NCBI GenBank assembly: GCA_003220855.1
Contig: QHTP01000021.1
Span: forward strand, 1 to 43,146
DNA: 43,146 nucleotides
Direction of reading: 5' to 3'
Source of the DNA: Gemmatimonadota bacterium
GTDB lineage: Bacteria; Gemmatimonadota; Gemmatimonadetes; Gemmatimonadales; GWC2-71-9
In this document: piece by piece, positions 8,283 to 15,465 of the stretch
Layout: every line of letters begins with the position of its first letter
How positions within the stretch are numbered: the stretch's first letter is position 1
Position numbers and translations under genes: made by a program
The notes under the pieces: generated by a model
The model's input: the letters and a program-made list of their open reading frames with translations, nothing else
The model's database searches: none
What the model was told of the DNA's origin: nothing

Positions 8283-8699
8283 ATGCATGGTGTGATCAGG
8301 CGGTATCGCGTGCGGCTGGGCACGGTAGCACAGGCGGCACGCTACACCGAGAAGGGGTTCTTGCCCATCCTGCGGGGCATTCCGGGCTTCGTTTCCTCGC
8401 ATCTGCTGGACGAGGGGAACGACGTGCTCACCTGGATGGCGCTGCTCGAGACGGAGGAAGCCGTCCAGTCCGCCGTGGGCGCGTCGCGCGAGTGGTTCCG
8501 CGACGAGTGGTCGTCGTTCCGACCGCTGCCCCCGGAAGTGGTGACCGGCGAGGTGCTGGCGCGGGCCACGGCCGATCGCCGCCGCACGGTGGACCGCCGC
8601 CGGCTCGCGCTCGTCGGGGCGACGGCGTGGGACGGATCCGAACGCCGCGCGGGTAACGATCGGCGGCTGGAAGCGCCGAGCTGGGCCCGGGCCGGCTGA
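8283..8699 (+). CDS. ABM-like small protein with Arg-rich DRR tail
   Basis: 138-aa protein. Residues 1-85 (YRVRLGTVAQAARYTEKGF, IPGFVSSHLLDEG, TWMALLETEEAV) look like a dimeric alpha/beta-barrel of the antibiotic-biosynthesis-monooxygenase (ABM) type. No catalytic function is evident. The C-terminal ~45 residues are basic and carry two copies of an R-R-x-G/T-x-D-R-R pattern (DRRRTVDRRR and SERRAGNDRR). The same pattern occurs in the unrelated small protein at 24459-24776. ATG 8283 was chosen for the GAGGGGG 4 nt upstream. A TTG/CTG-type start further upstream is less likely. The 215-nt gap before it holds only the hairpin after the lipoprotein gene. Confidence 0.75.
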   Translation: MHGVIRRYRVRLGTVAQAARYTEKGFLPILRGIPGFVSSHLLDEGNDVLTWMALLETEEAVQSAVGASREWFRDEWSSFRPLPPEVVTGEVLARATADRRRTVDRRRLALVGATAWDGSERRAGNDRRLEAPSWARAG

Positions 8700-8780
8700 C
8701 CCCGGCGGTCTAGATCGCCGAGCGTTCCCACTGGTCGTCGGGCGCGGCGCTGTCCGACGACCACCATTGCTTCGTCCCCC

Positions 8781-9719
8781 ATGTCCCTCGCCCGCCGCCT
8801 GCTGCTTCGCGCCTCGCGCAGCGCCTGGCTGGCCCGCACCCTCCGGGAACGCGCCTTCTTCGGCCGCGCCGTACGCCGCTTCATGCCGGGGGAGGACCTC
8901 TCCGCCGCGTTGGCCGCCGCGGCCGGCCTCGCGCAGGCGGGGCTCGGCAGCGTGCTCACGCACCTGGGCGAGCAGGTCACGAGCCGCGACGAAGCGGCCG
9001 GCGTGCGCGATCAGTATCTCCGCGTATTCGATGAGATCCGGCTGCGCCAACTGCCGGCCGAGATCTCGGTCAAACTCACCCACCTCGGCCTCGAGCTGAA
9101 TCCCAAGGCGTGCCTCCAGCATCTGCTCGCGCTCGCCGCGCGGGCGGCGGATGCCCGGTCCTTCCTGTGGATCGACATGGAGGAGTCACGCTACGTCGAC
9201 GCCACGCTCGAGCTCTATCAGGCCGCGCGTGCCGCGCATCCGGGAGTGGGCGTGTGCCTGCAGGCGTACCTGCGTCGCACTCCGGACGACCTGGAGACGC
9301 TCTCGCCCCTCGCGCCGGCGATCCGCCTCGTGAAGGGCGCCTACAACGAGTCGCCGGCGGCGGCGTTTCCGCGAAAGCGGGACGTGGATGCGGCCTACGC
9401 CGTGCTTGGCGGACGCCTGCTCGAGCTTGCGGCGCGAGGCGGGGCGCGGGCGGTGTTCGGAACGCACGACCTGGACCTCGTTGCGCGGCTCTCCGACCGG
9501 GCGCTGGCGCTCGGTCTCACGGGTGGCGACGGGGCGGGTGGCTACGAGGTGCATATGCTGTACGGCATCCGGGCCGCCGCGCAGCGCGCCCTCGCACAGC
9601 AAGGCGTGGCGGTGCGCGTGCTCATCAGCTACGGGACGCACTGGTTTCCGTGGTACATGCGGCGGCTCGCCGAGCGACCGGCGAATGTGTGGTTTGTGGT
9701 AAGGCACCTGGTGGGGTGA
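8781..9719 (+). CDS. Proline dehydrogenase
   Basis: FAD-dependent PRODH (312 aa), oxidising proline to pyrroline-5-carboxylate, the first step of proline catabolism, and feeding electrons to quinone. It is the monofunctional short form, as in Thermus and Deinococcus. Family motifs in order: SVKLTHLGLEL (~95), WIDMEESRY (~132), VCLQAYLRRT (~157), RLVKGAYNES (~183), FGTHDLDLV (~229), YEVHMLYGIR (~255) and the substrate-binding RRLAERPANVWFV near the C terminus. No clear Shine-Dalgarno precedes ATG 8781. P5C dehydrogenase is not in the window. A PLP aminotransferase follows after a hairpin. Confidence 0.93.
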   Translation: MSLARRLLLRASRSAWLARTLRERAFFGRAVRRFMPGEDLSAALAAAAGLAQAGLGSVLTHLGEQVTSRDEAAGVRDQYLRVFDEIRLRQLPAEISVKLTHLGLELNPKACLQHLLALAARAADARSFLWIDMEESRYVDATLELYQAARAAHPGVGVCLQAYLRRTPDDLETLSPLAPAIRLVKGAYNESPAAAFPRKRDVDAAYAVLGGRLLELAARGGARAVFGTHDLDLVARLSDRALALGLTGGDGAGGYEVHMLYGIRAAAQRALAQQGVAVRVLISYGTHWFPWYMRRLAERPANVWFVVRHLVG

Positions 9720-9721
9720 TG

Positions 9722-9739
9722 CCCGGGCTTGCGCCCGGG
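9722..9739 (+). terminator. Hairpin after the proline dehydrogenase gene
   Basis: CCCGGGC-TTGC-GCCCGGG, a perfect 7-bp stem starting 3 nt after the PRODH stop. There is no immediate T-tract (a TTTT occurs 16 nt later), so it may be a weak terminator, an mRNA-stability hairpin, or a short palindromic repeat in the leader of the next gene. Confidence 0.45.
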
Positions 9740-9765
9740 GTTCGTAGGGGCCTGTTTTCTCATCG

Positions 9766-10974
9766 ATGGTCACGCACACACTGACCTCCGCCCCCGTAGA
9801 GCTCGACCGCTGGCGTCGCGACACGCCCGGATGCCGGGATCGCATCCACCTGAATAACGCTGGCGCGGGGCTCATGCCTCGCCCCGTGCTCGACGCGCTC
9901 ATGCAGCACCTGGCGCGGGAGGCGGCGATCGGCGGGTACGAGGCGGCCGACGAAGCGGAACCCCGCGTGCGCGAGACGTACGCCCTCGTGGCGCAGCTCG
10001 TCGGCGCGGCGCCCAGGAACATCGCGCTCGTCGAGAACGCGACCGTCGCGTTCTCCCAGGCCCTCTCCGCGTTCGACTTCCGCCCCGGCGACCGTATCGT
10101 CACCACCCGCACCGACTACCCGTCGAATCAGCTGATGTACCTGTCCCTGGCGCAACGCACCGGCGTCCAAACCGTGCGCGCCGACGATCTCCCCCAGGGC
10201 GGCGTCGACCCGGAGAGTGTCCGCCGCCTGGCGCGTGATCCACGCACCCGGCTGGTCGCCCTGTCGTGGGTGCCGACCAATTCGGGGCTGGTGCAGGATG
10301 CACGTGCCGTTGGCGAGGTCTGTGCCGAGCTGGGTGTGCCGTACCTGGTCGACGCCTGTCAGACGGTAGGACAGATGGCGATCGACGTGAACGCGCTGCG
10401 GTGCGACTTCCTCGCCGCCACGGGGCGCAAGTTCCTGCGGGACCCGCGCGGCATCGGGTTCCTGTACGTGTCCGACCGGATGCTCGAGCGCGGGGCGTTC
10501 CCGCTGTTCCTCGACATGCGCGGCGCCGACTGGATCGACCCCGACGCGTTCCGCCTGTCGGACGGCGCGCGTCGCTTCGAGAACTGGGAGTTCGCCTACG
10601 CCCTCATCGTCGGCCTCGGCGCCGCCGCCCGCTACGCGCTCGCGGCCGGGCGGCTGGGGCACGAGCGGGCCTGGCGGCTCGCGGCGCGGCTGCGCGAGCG
10701 ACTCGACGCTGTGCCCGAGGGGCGGGTGCTCGACCGCGGCCCGGAACGGTGCGCCATCGTCACGCTCGACGTCCGGGGTCGGGACGCCGCCGAGCTCGAG
10801 CTCCGTCTCCGCGAGCGCGGCATCAACACCAGCTCGGCCGACCGCAAGTCGGGTGTGCTCGACATGGACGACAAGCGCGCGGCCACGGTGCTCCGCTTCT
10901 CACCCCACTACTACAACACGGAAGACGAGCTCGATGCCGCGGTCGCGGCGCTGATCGACCTCGTCCGCCGATGA
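9766..10974 (+). CDS. Class V PLP-dependent aminotransferase/lyase
   Basis: 402-aa fold-type I PLP enzyme of the class V group (cysteine desulfurase, isopenicillin N epimerase, EgtE-like). HLNNAGAGLMP at the N terminus is typical. ENATVAFSQAL binds the PLP phosphate. VPYLVDACQTVGQM contains the Asp that contacts the pyridine nitrogen. The Schiff-base lysine is in AATGRKFLRDPRGIGFLY (~residue 223). The C-terminal RFSPHYYNTEDELD carries the carboxylate-contacting Arg. A desulfurase catalytic Cys loop is not obvious, so an epimerase, kynureninase-like or C-S lyase activity is as likely. It overlaps the DUF2911 gene start by 4 nt (ATGA). Confidence 0.88.
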   Translation: MVTHTLTSAPVELDRWRRDTPGCRDRIHLNNAGAGLMPRPVLDALMQHLAREAAIGGYEAADEAEPRVRETYALVAQLVGAAPRNIALVENATVAFSQALSAFDFRPGDRIVTTRTDYPSNQLMYLSLAQRTGVQTVRADDLPQGGVDPESVRRLARDPRTRLVALSWVPTNSGLVQDARAVGEVCAELGVPYLVDACQTVGQMAIDVNALRCDFLAATGRKFLRDPRGIGFLYVSDRMLERGAFPLFLDMRGADWIDPDAFRLSDGARRFENWEFAYALIVGLGAAARYALAAGRLGHERAWRLAARLRERLDAVPEGRVLDRGPERCAIVTLDVRGRDAAELELRLRERGINTSSADRKSGVLDMDDKRAATVLRFSPHYYNTEDELDAAVAALIDLVRR

Positions 10975-11480
10975 TCCGACGGCTCGCGCTGTTACTCGCG
11001 CTCCCCTGGGCGGCGCTCCACGCCCAGGTCCGCTGGAGTCAGCACGCGACGGTGATGCAGGCGATCGGCGCGACCGAAGTGACCATCGTCTACAACCGGC
11101 CGCGCGCACGCGGCCGCAAGCTGTTCGGCGAGCTGGTGCCCTGGGGCAAGGTGTGGTGTCCGGGCGCCGACGAGGCCACGACCATCGCCATCACCAAAGA
11201 TGCGCTGGTCGCGGGTCAGCGACTCGCCGCCGGCAAGTACAGCATCTGGGCGGTTCCCGGCCCCGCTGAGTGGACGCTGATCTTCAGCAAGGCGGCGGAC
11301 GTCTTTCACATCCCCTACCCCGGTCCGGTACAGGACGCGCTCCGTATCACCGTGAAGCCGCAGGCGGGACCGTTCATGGAAGCACTGGCGTTCTACTTTC
11401 CCGCCGCAGACGCGGAGCGGGCTCTCCTGAACCTGCACTGGGGCGAGACCGTCGTGCAGGTCACGCTGGCCGTGCCTTAG
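10971..11480 (+). CDS. Secreted DUF2911 family protein
   Basis: 169-aa exported protein of the DUF2911 family. Signal peptide MIRRLALLLALPWAALHAQ, likely cleaved after HAQ, is followed by the family motifs VTIVYNRPRARGRKLFG, WCPGADEATTIAITKD, GKYSIWAVPG and EWTLIFSK. The function is not known. Members are common secreted proteins in Bacteroidetes and Gemmatimonadota. The ATG at 10971 overlaps the preceding stop (ATGA), implying translational coupling to the class V aminotransferase. It is convergent with the REC-GGDEF gene, with only 10 nt between the stops. Confidence 0.9.
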   Translation: MIRRLALLLALPWAALHAQVRWSQHATVMQAIGATEVTIVYNRPRARGRKLFGELVPWGKVWCPGADEATTIAITKDALVAGQRLAAGKYSIWAVPGPAEWTLIFSKAADVFHIPYPGPVQDALRITVKPQAGPFMEALAFYFPAADAERALLNLHWGETVVQVTLAVP

Positions 11481-11490
11481 CAGCAATCGC

Positions 11491-12417
11491 CTACGCTTCG
11501 TAGCGCTGAATCCGCGACCCGTTATCGGTGGCACGGGCCCGGAGCAGTGCCGTGCTGGCGTGCGCGAGCAGGCTGGCGGGGTCGAGCGGCGTCTCGTGCA
11601 GATCCCCGACCGCCTCGAACCCCGCGCGCACCCGCAGGGGCGGCAGACCGGCGGGTCTGGCGGCGGCACCCTCGATGACGCGCGACAGCCGGCGGGCCAT
11701 CTGCTCGGCTCCAGCGGGAGCGGTGGAGGGAGCGAGCACCAGGAATTCGCCGGCGGCGGCACGCCCGATGGCGTCCGAGGCACGCCCGCTCGCCTGGAGC
11801 ACCCGCGAGGCGAAATCGACGACGCCGGGCGAAGCTGCCGCGGCCCCCGACGGGGCCCGGGCCGCGTCTGGCTCCACGGACAACGCCACGCAGGCGAGCG
11901 GCGCATGCCGGCGAAACGCGTCGGAGACCAGCTCGCGCGCGCGTCGCTCGAGTCCCCGTTTCGTGTACAGGCCGCTCGCCGGCTCCGTATCCTCTTCCAA
12001 CAGGTGGTCGGTTTCGAGCTTGACGCGAGTGAACGCGTCGACCTTCAGCAGCAGCTCCTCCGCGTTGAGCCCGAGGCTCAGGTAGTCCCACGCCCCGGCC
12101 TCGAGGGCCGCGAGCCGCTGCTGCTTGGTCGCCGGAGTCGAGGTGATCATGATGACGGGTGTATGCCACGACACCGCCCGGAGCTGCCGCAGCTTGCGGC
12201 ACACGACGATGCTGTCCAGGTCCTGAAGGTTCGCGTCCATGAGGACCACGTCGGGCCGCATGTCCGCTGCCTGCTCCAGCAGCTCGCGCCCGCTCGTCAC
12301 GGCGAGGACCCTGTATCCCAGCGGGGCGAGCATGCTGTCGAGCGCCCGCGTGAGCCACGTGCCGGTGTGGGCGACGAGGACAACAGGTATGCGGATGAAA
12401 GGCGCGCGCTGAGGCAA
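11491..12417 (-). CDS. Degenerate REC-GGDEF signalling protein
   Basis: 308 aa. Residues ~10-130 are a CheY-like receiver with the phospho-acceptor Asp61 in VVLMDANLQDLD. However, the acidic pair normally at the end of strand 1 is replaced (VLVAHTGTW), and the Lys of strand 5 is missing (GAWDYLSLGLN). Residues ~145-305 resemble a GGDEF domain, in which the signature loop has become AAGEFLVLAP, so diguanylate cyclase activity is unlikely. The protein may act as a ligand- or partner-binding module. The start is TTG 12417; no better in-frame start is seen. It is near, but not clearly coupled to, the NarL-type regulator upstream on the same strand (137-nt gap). Confidence 0.8.
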   Translation of the reverse strand: MPQRAPFIRIPVVLVAHTGTWLTRALDSMLAPLGYRVLAVTSGRELLEQAADMRPDVVLMDANLQDLDSIVVCRKLRQLRAVSWHTPVIMITSTPATKQQRLAALEAGAWDYLSLGLNAEELLLKVDAFTRVKLETDHLLEEDTEPASGLYTKRGLERRARELVSDAFRRHAPLACVALSVEPDAARAPSGAAAASPGVVDFASRVLQASGRASDAIGRAAAGEFLVLAPSTAPAGAEQMARRLSRVIEGAAARPAGLPPLRVRAGFEAVGDLHETPLDPASLLAHASTALLRARATDNGSRIQRYEA

Positions 12418-12554
12418 GCTCGTGCTTTCGAAATGAGGCGTGCGTTACACCCTAGGGCGCCCCGTGCTGCCGTGTGCTCCAAAATGTGGCCGCCGGGGCC
12501 CTGGGGAGAAACCGGGCGAAACCCTAGATCAGGCGGGGAGAAGACCCGGGGGCG

Positions 12555-13187
12555 TCAAGGCTGGATGAGACCCTCGCGGATCGCATACCGCACCAGACCG
12601 GCGACGTCGTGCAGGTTCAGTTTCTTCATCACGCGCGCGCGGTGGAACTCGGCCGTCTTGGGGGTGATCGCGAGCAGCGCGGCGACCTGTTTCGTCGACT
12701 TCCCCTCGGCCACGAGCTGCACGACCTGGCGCTCCCGGGAGGTCAGCCGGCCGTGGTCCGCGGCGGCGGCGGCGCGGCAGGCCTCCACGACGGCCTGCGA
12801 CACGCCCGCCCCGACGTAGAACCCGCCGCGCGACACTTGCTCGATGGCCTGGGCGAGGTCTTCTCCCGCCTGTGTCTTGAGCACGAACCCGCGTACGCCC
12901 GCCCGGACCGCGTCCGTCACCAGGCGCTCCTGCTCGAGCGCCGTCAGCATGACGACCTGCGTGTGGGGGCACGCCTCGACGATCTGGCGCGCAGCATCGA
13001 TGCCGTTGAGCAGCGGCATCATGATGTCGAGCACCGCGACGTCCGGCTCGAGCTCGCGTGCGACCTCGATCGCCGCCCTGCCGTCGGACGCCTCGGCCAC
13101 CACCTCGAGGCCGTGGCGCTCGAGCAGGGCGCGCACGCCTTGCCGGAGCACGAGGTGGTCGTCGGCCAGCACTACGCGTAGCGACAT
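12555..13187 (-). CDS. NarL/FixJ-type response regulator
   Basis: 210-aa two-component transcription factor. The receiver domain is intact: ADDH at residues 8-11, phospho-acceptor Asp54 in AVLDIMMP, Thr in VMLTALE and Lys in GFVLKTQAG. A LuxR-type helix-turn-helix follows at ~145-205: GRLTSRERQVVQLVAEG, STKQVAALLAITPKTAEFH and VMKKLNLHD. AGGA stands 7 nt before ATG 13187. No histidine kinase is in the window, so this is an orphan here. It is divergent from the DUF2779 nuclease gene. A GCTCC/GGAGC inverted repeat in the 118-nt gap could be an operator. Confidence 0.93.
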   Translation of the reverse strand: MSLRVVLADDHLVLRQGVRALLERHGLEVVAEASDGRAAIEVARELEPDVAVLDIMMPLLNGIDAARQIVEACPHTQVVMLTALEQERLVTDAVRAGVRGFVLKTQAGEDLAQAIEQVSRGGFYVGAGVSQAVVEACRAAAAADHGRLTSRERQVVQLVAEGKSTKQVAALLAITPKTAEFHRARVMKKLNLHDVAGLVRYAIREGLIQP

Positions 13188-13305
13188 CGTTCCTCCGCAG
13201 GTCCGGGCTCCTCTATACGGAGCGACCCGGCACGGGTCAAGCGGCCCGCGTCACACCAGGGGGGAAGTACACGTCCGGTAGCGAGTTATCGGTTACTGTT
13301 CAATC

Positions 13306-14799
13306 ATGCCGTCGCAACCCGCGCGCCTCTCCAAGTCGCGCTATCTCTCGGGGCTCCAGTGTCACAAACAGCTGTGGTGGCGGGTGCACGAGCCCGAGGC
13401 ACCGGAGCTGGCGCCGTCCCCGGGGCAGCAGAACCTGTTCGCCCAAGGGCACGACGTGGGTGAGCGCGCCCGGCAGCACGTGCCCGGGGGCGAGCTGATC
13501 GATCTCCCGTTCTATCAACACGACAACATGGTGGCGGCCACGCGCGAGGCTCTGAAACACGAGGCGCCCGCCGTTTACGAAGCCTGGTTTCTGGCGGACG
13601 ACACCTACGTGGGGGTCGACATTCTGGAGCGCACGCCCCGGGGCTACGGCGTGATCGAGGTGAAGGCGTCCAACAGCTACAAGCCGGAGCACCTTCCCGA
13701 TGCGGCGGTCCAGGTGCATGTGCTGCGGCGCGCGGGCCTCGCCGTGGAGCGCGCCGAGGTGATGCATCTCAACCCGCAATGCCGCTACCCCGATCTGTCC
13801 AATCTCTTCATACGCGAAGACGTCACCGCGCTGGTGGAAGGGGCGCTGATCGGTGTGCCGGACGAGCTCGCGGCGCAGCGGGCGATGCTCGCGGGAGCGC
13901 TGCCGGACGTCCCCATCGGGGAGCACTGCACCCGGCCGTACGACTGCCCGTTCATCGAGCGCTGCTGGCCCAAGACGCCCGATCATCACGTGAGCCGCCT
14001 GTACCGCATCGATCGGAAGCGGGCCCTCGAGCTCGAAGCCGATGGGTTTGCGACGATCTACGACCTGCCGTCGGACCTGGAGCTCTCCGTGATCCACGCG
14101 CGCCAGGTGAAGGCCGTCCAGAGCGGGCGCATGGTCGTAGAGCCCACGCTCACGAAGGCCCTCGCCCAGTTCGGGTCGCCGCTCGCGTTCCTCGATTTCG
14201 AAACGGTGAGCCTCGCGATCCCACGCTGGCCCGGGTGCCGACCGTGGCAGCAGGTGCCGGTGCAATTCAGCGTGCACGCAGAGGAGCGGGGTGGCGGCTT
14301 CGCCCATCATCAGTGGATCGCCGGAGGGCCGGACGATCCGCGGCCCGCGCTGGCGGAAGCGCTGGTGGAGGCGTGCGCTGGAGCGAGGAAGATCGTGGCG
14401 TATTACGCGAGTTTCGAGCGGGAGTGTATCCGCCAGCTGCGCGAGGTGGTGCCGCGCCTGGCCAAGGAGCTCGAGCGCATCGAGCGGCGGCTGGTCGACC
14501 TGCTGCCCACAATTCGCAATCACGTGTACCACCCTGATTTCGGGGGCGGGTTCAGCCTCAAGAAGACACTGCCGGCCCTGGTGCCGGGGCTGTCCTACTC
14601 GGACCTAAGAGTGCAAGACGGCGAGGTCGCGACGGTCGAGCTGCAGCGTCTGATGCTCCGGGGCGCCGAGCTGCCGGCGGGCGAGCGGGCGGCGCTGCGA
14701 GAGGACTTGCTGCGCTATTGCGAGCGCGACACATGGGCGATGGTGAAGCTGTTGGAGAAATTGAGGAGCTTGGTGGCGGATCAGCTGGACCTGTTCTGA
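13306..14799 (+). CDS. DUF2779 protein: Cas4-like Fe-S nuclease fused to DEDD exonuclease
   Basis: 497-aa protein. The N-terminal half (1-225) is a PD-(D/E)xK nuclease of the Cas4/RecB type. It has Cys19 in SGLQCHKQLWW, Asp105, Glu118 and Lys120 in the GVD...VIEVK active site, and the C-terminal cysteine cluster Cys208, Cys214, Cys220 (HCTRPYDCPFIERCW), which together can hold a [4Fe-4S] cluster. The C-terminal half (~290-495) is an RNase H-fold DEDD exonuclease-like domain with FLDFETVSL (Asp297, Glu299) and YCERDTWAMVKLL. This matches the DUF2779 architecture. The biological role is unknown. No cas, restriction or repair partner is adjacent. The 3' end overlaps the antisense MocA-like frame by 195 bp. 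Confidence 0.88.
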   Translation: MPSQPARLSKSRYLSGLQCHKQLWWRVHEPEAPELAPSPGQQNLFAQGHDVGERARQHVPGGELIDLPFYQHDNMVAATREALKHEAPAVYEAWFLADDTYVGVDILERTPRGYGVIEVKASNSYKPEHLPDAAVQVHVLRRAGLAVERAEVMHLNPQCRYPDLSNLFIREDVTALVEGALIGVPDELAAQRAMLAGALPDVPIGEHCTRPYDCPFIERCWPKTPDHHVSRLYRIDRKRALELEADGFATIYDLPSDLELSVIHARQVKAVQSGRMVVEPTLTKALAQFGSPLAFLDFETVSLAIPRWPGCRPWQQVPVQFSVHAEERGGGFAHHQWIAGGPDDPRPALAEALVEACAGARKIVAYYASFERECIRQLREVVPRLAKELERIERRLVDLLPTIRNHVYHPDFGGGFSLKKTLPALVPGLSYSDLRVQDGEVATVELQRLMLRGAELPAGERAALREDLLRYCERDTWAMVKLLEKLRSLVADQLDLF

Positions 14800-15465
14800 G
14801 AGGGAGTGAGCCCCATGCCGAGCCACGGAGCAGCACATGCGGGCGCGCCGGTCAGCTTTATTCCCTCGGATGCTCCGGAGCGAGGGCCCGAGGACGGCAT
14901 CGCGCTGCGCCGGCACCGCGGCCGGCCGGTCGACGTACAGCGCCTGGTGTTTGTGCGCCTGCACCACCGCTTTGCCGCACCCCTCCCCGGTCCACGCCAG
15001 CAGCTCGCCGAACAGCGCGCGTCGAAACAACAGCGGGGGCGCGGTGACGTCGCCGTAGCGCGACACGACGAGCGGCGCCTCGCTCGTGCGCGCCCGGCGA
15101 ACCAGCTCGGCCAGTGCGGCTTCACTCACGTGCACCATGTCGGCCAGCAGCACCACGGCCGCATCCACGTCTTCATGCATCAGGTCGAGGGCGGCGTGAA
15201 GCGATGTACTGGTCGGGCCCGTGAACTCGGGATTGAGCGCGATCTCCACGGGGAGCCCCGCGAGGGCGGCGCGCGTCCGGTCCGCCTCGTGGCCGAGCAC
15301 CACCACGACGGGCGACAGTCCGGCCGCGAGCGCCCGACGGGCCGCGCGCCGCACCAGCGGCTCGCCCTCGAGCTCGAGCAGCATCTTGTTCCGGCCCATG
15401 CGGCGCGAGGCACCGGCGGCGAGCACGACGCCGGCCACGCGCAGCGGCTCAGTCGGTCGGGGCAT
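14605..15465 (-). CDS. MocA-like nucleotidyltransferase with altered C terminus
   Basis: NTP transferase of the MobA/MocA type, expected to attach CMP or GMP to molybdopterin for molybdenum hydroxylases. Visible: AGVVLAAGASRRMGRNKMLL (NTP loop and Mg site), VVVLGHEADR, NPEFTGPTSTSLHAAL, VVLLADMVHVSE and GEGCGKAVVQAH. After about residue 190 the usual DxDTPEDY motif is absent in all three frames. The frame instead runs 195 bp antisense into the DUF2779 gene and gives a 286-aa product, against ~200 aa for the family. So the last ~80 residues are probably non-native. ATG 15465 lies inside the end of xdhC (17-nt overlap), indicating an xdhC-mocA operon. Confidence 0.78.
   Translation of the reverse strand: MPRPTEPLRVAGVVLAAGASRRMGRNKMLLELEGEPLVRRAARRALAAGLSPVVVVLGHEADRTRAALAGLPVEIALNPEFTGPTSTSLHAALDLMHEDVDAAVVLLADMVHVSEAALAELVRRARTSEAPLVVSRYGDVTAPPLLFRRALFGELLAWTGEGCGKAVVQAHKHQALYVDRPAAVPAQRDAVLGPSLRSIRGNKADRRARMCCSVARHGAHSLSEQVQLIRHQAPQFLQQLHHRPCVALAIAQQVLSQRRPLARRQLGAPEHQTLQLDRRDLAVLHS

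Noticed and set aside
13188..13305. GCTCC...GGAGC inverted repeat as terminator
   Set aside because: It lies in a divergent promoter region with no T-tract and a short stem. An operator is possible, but it was not listed as a feature.
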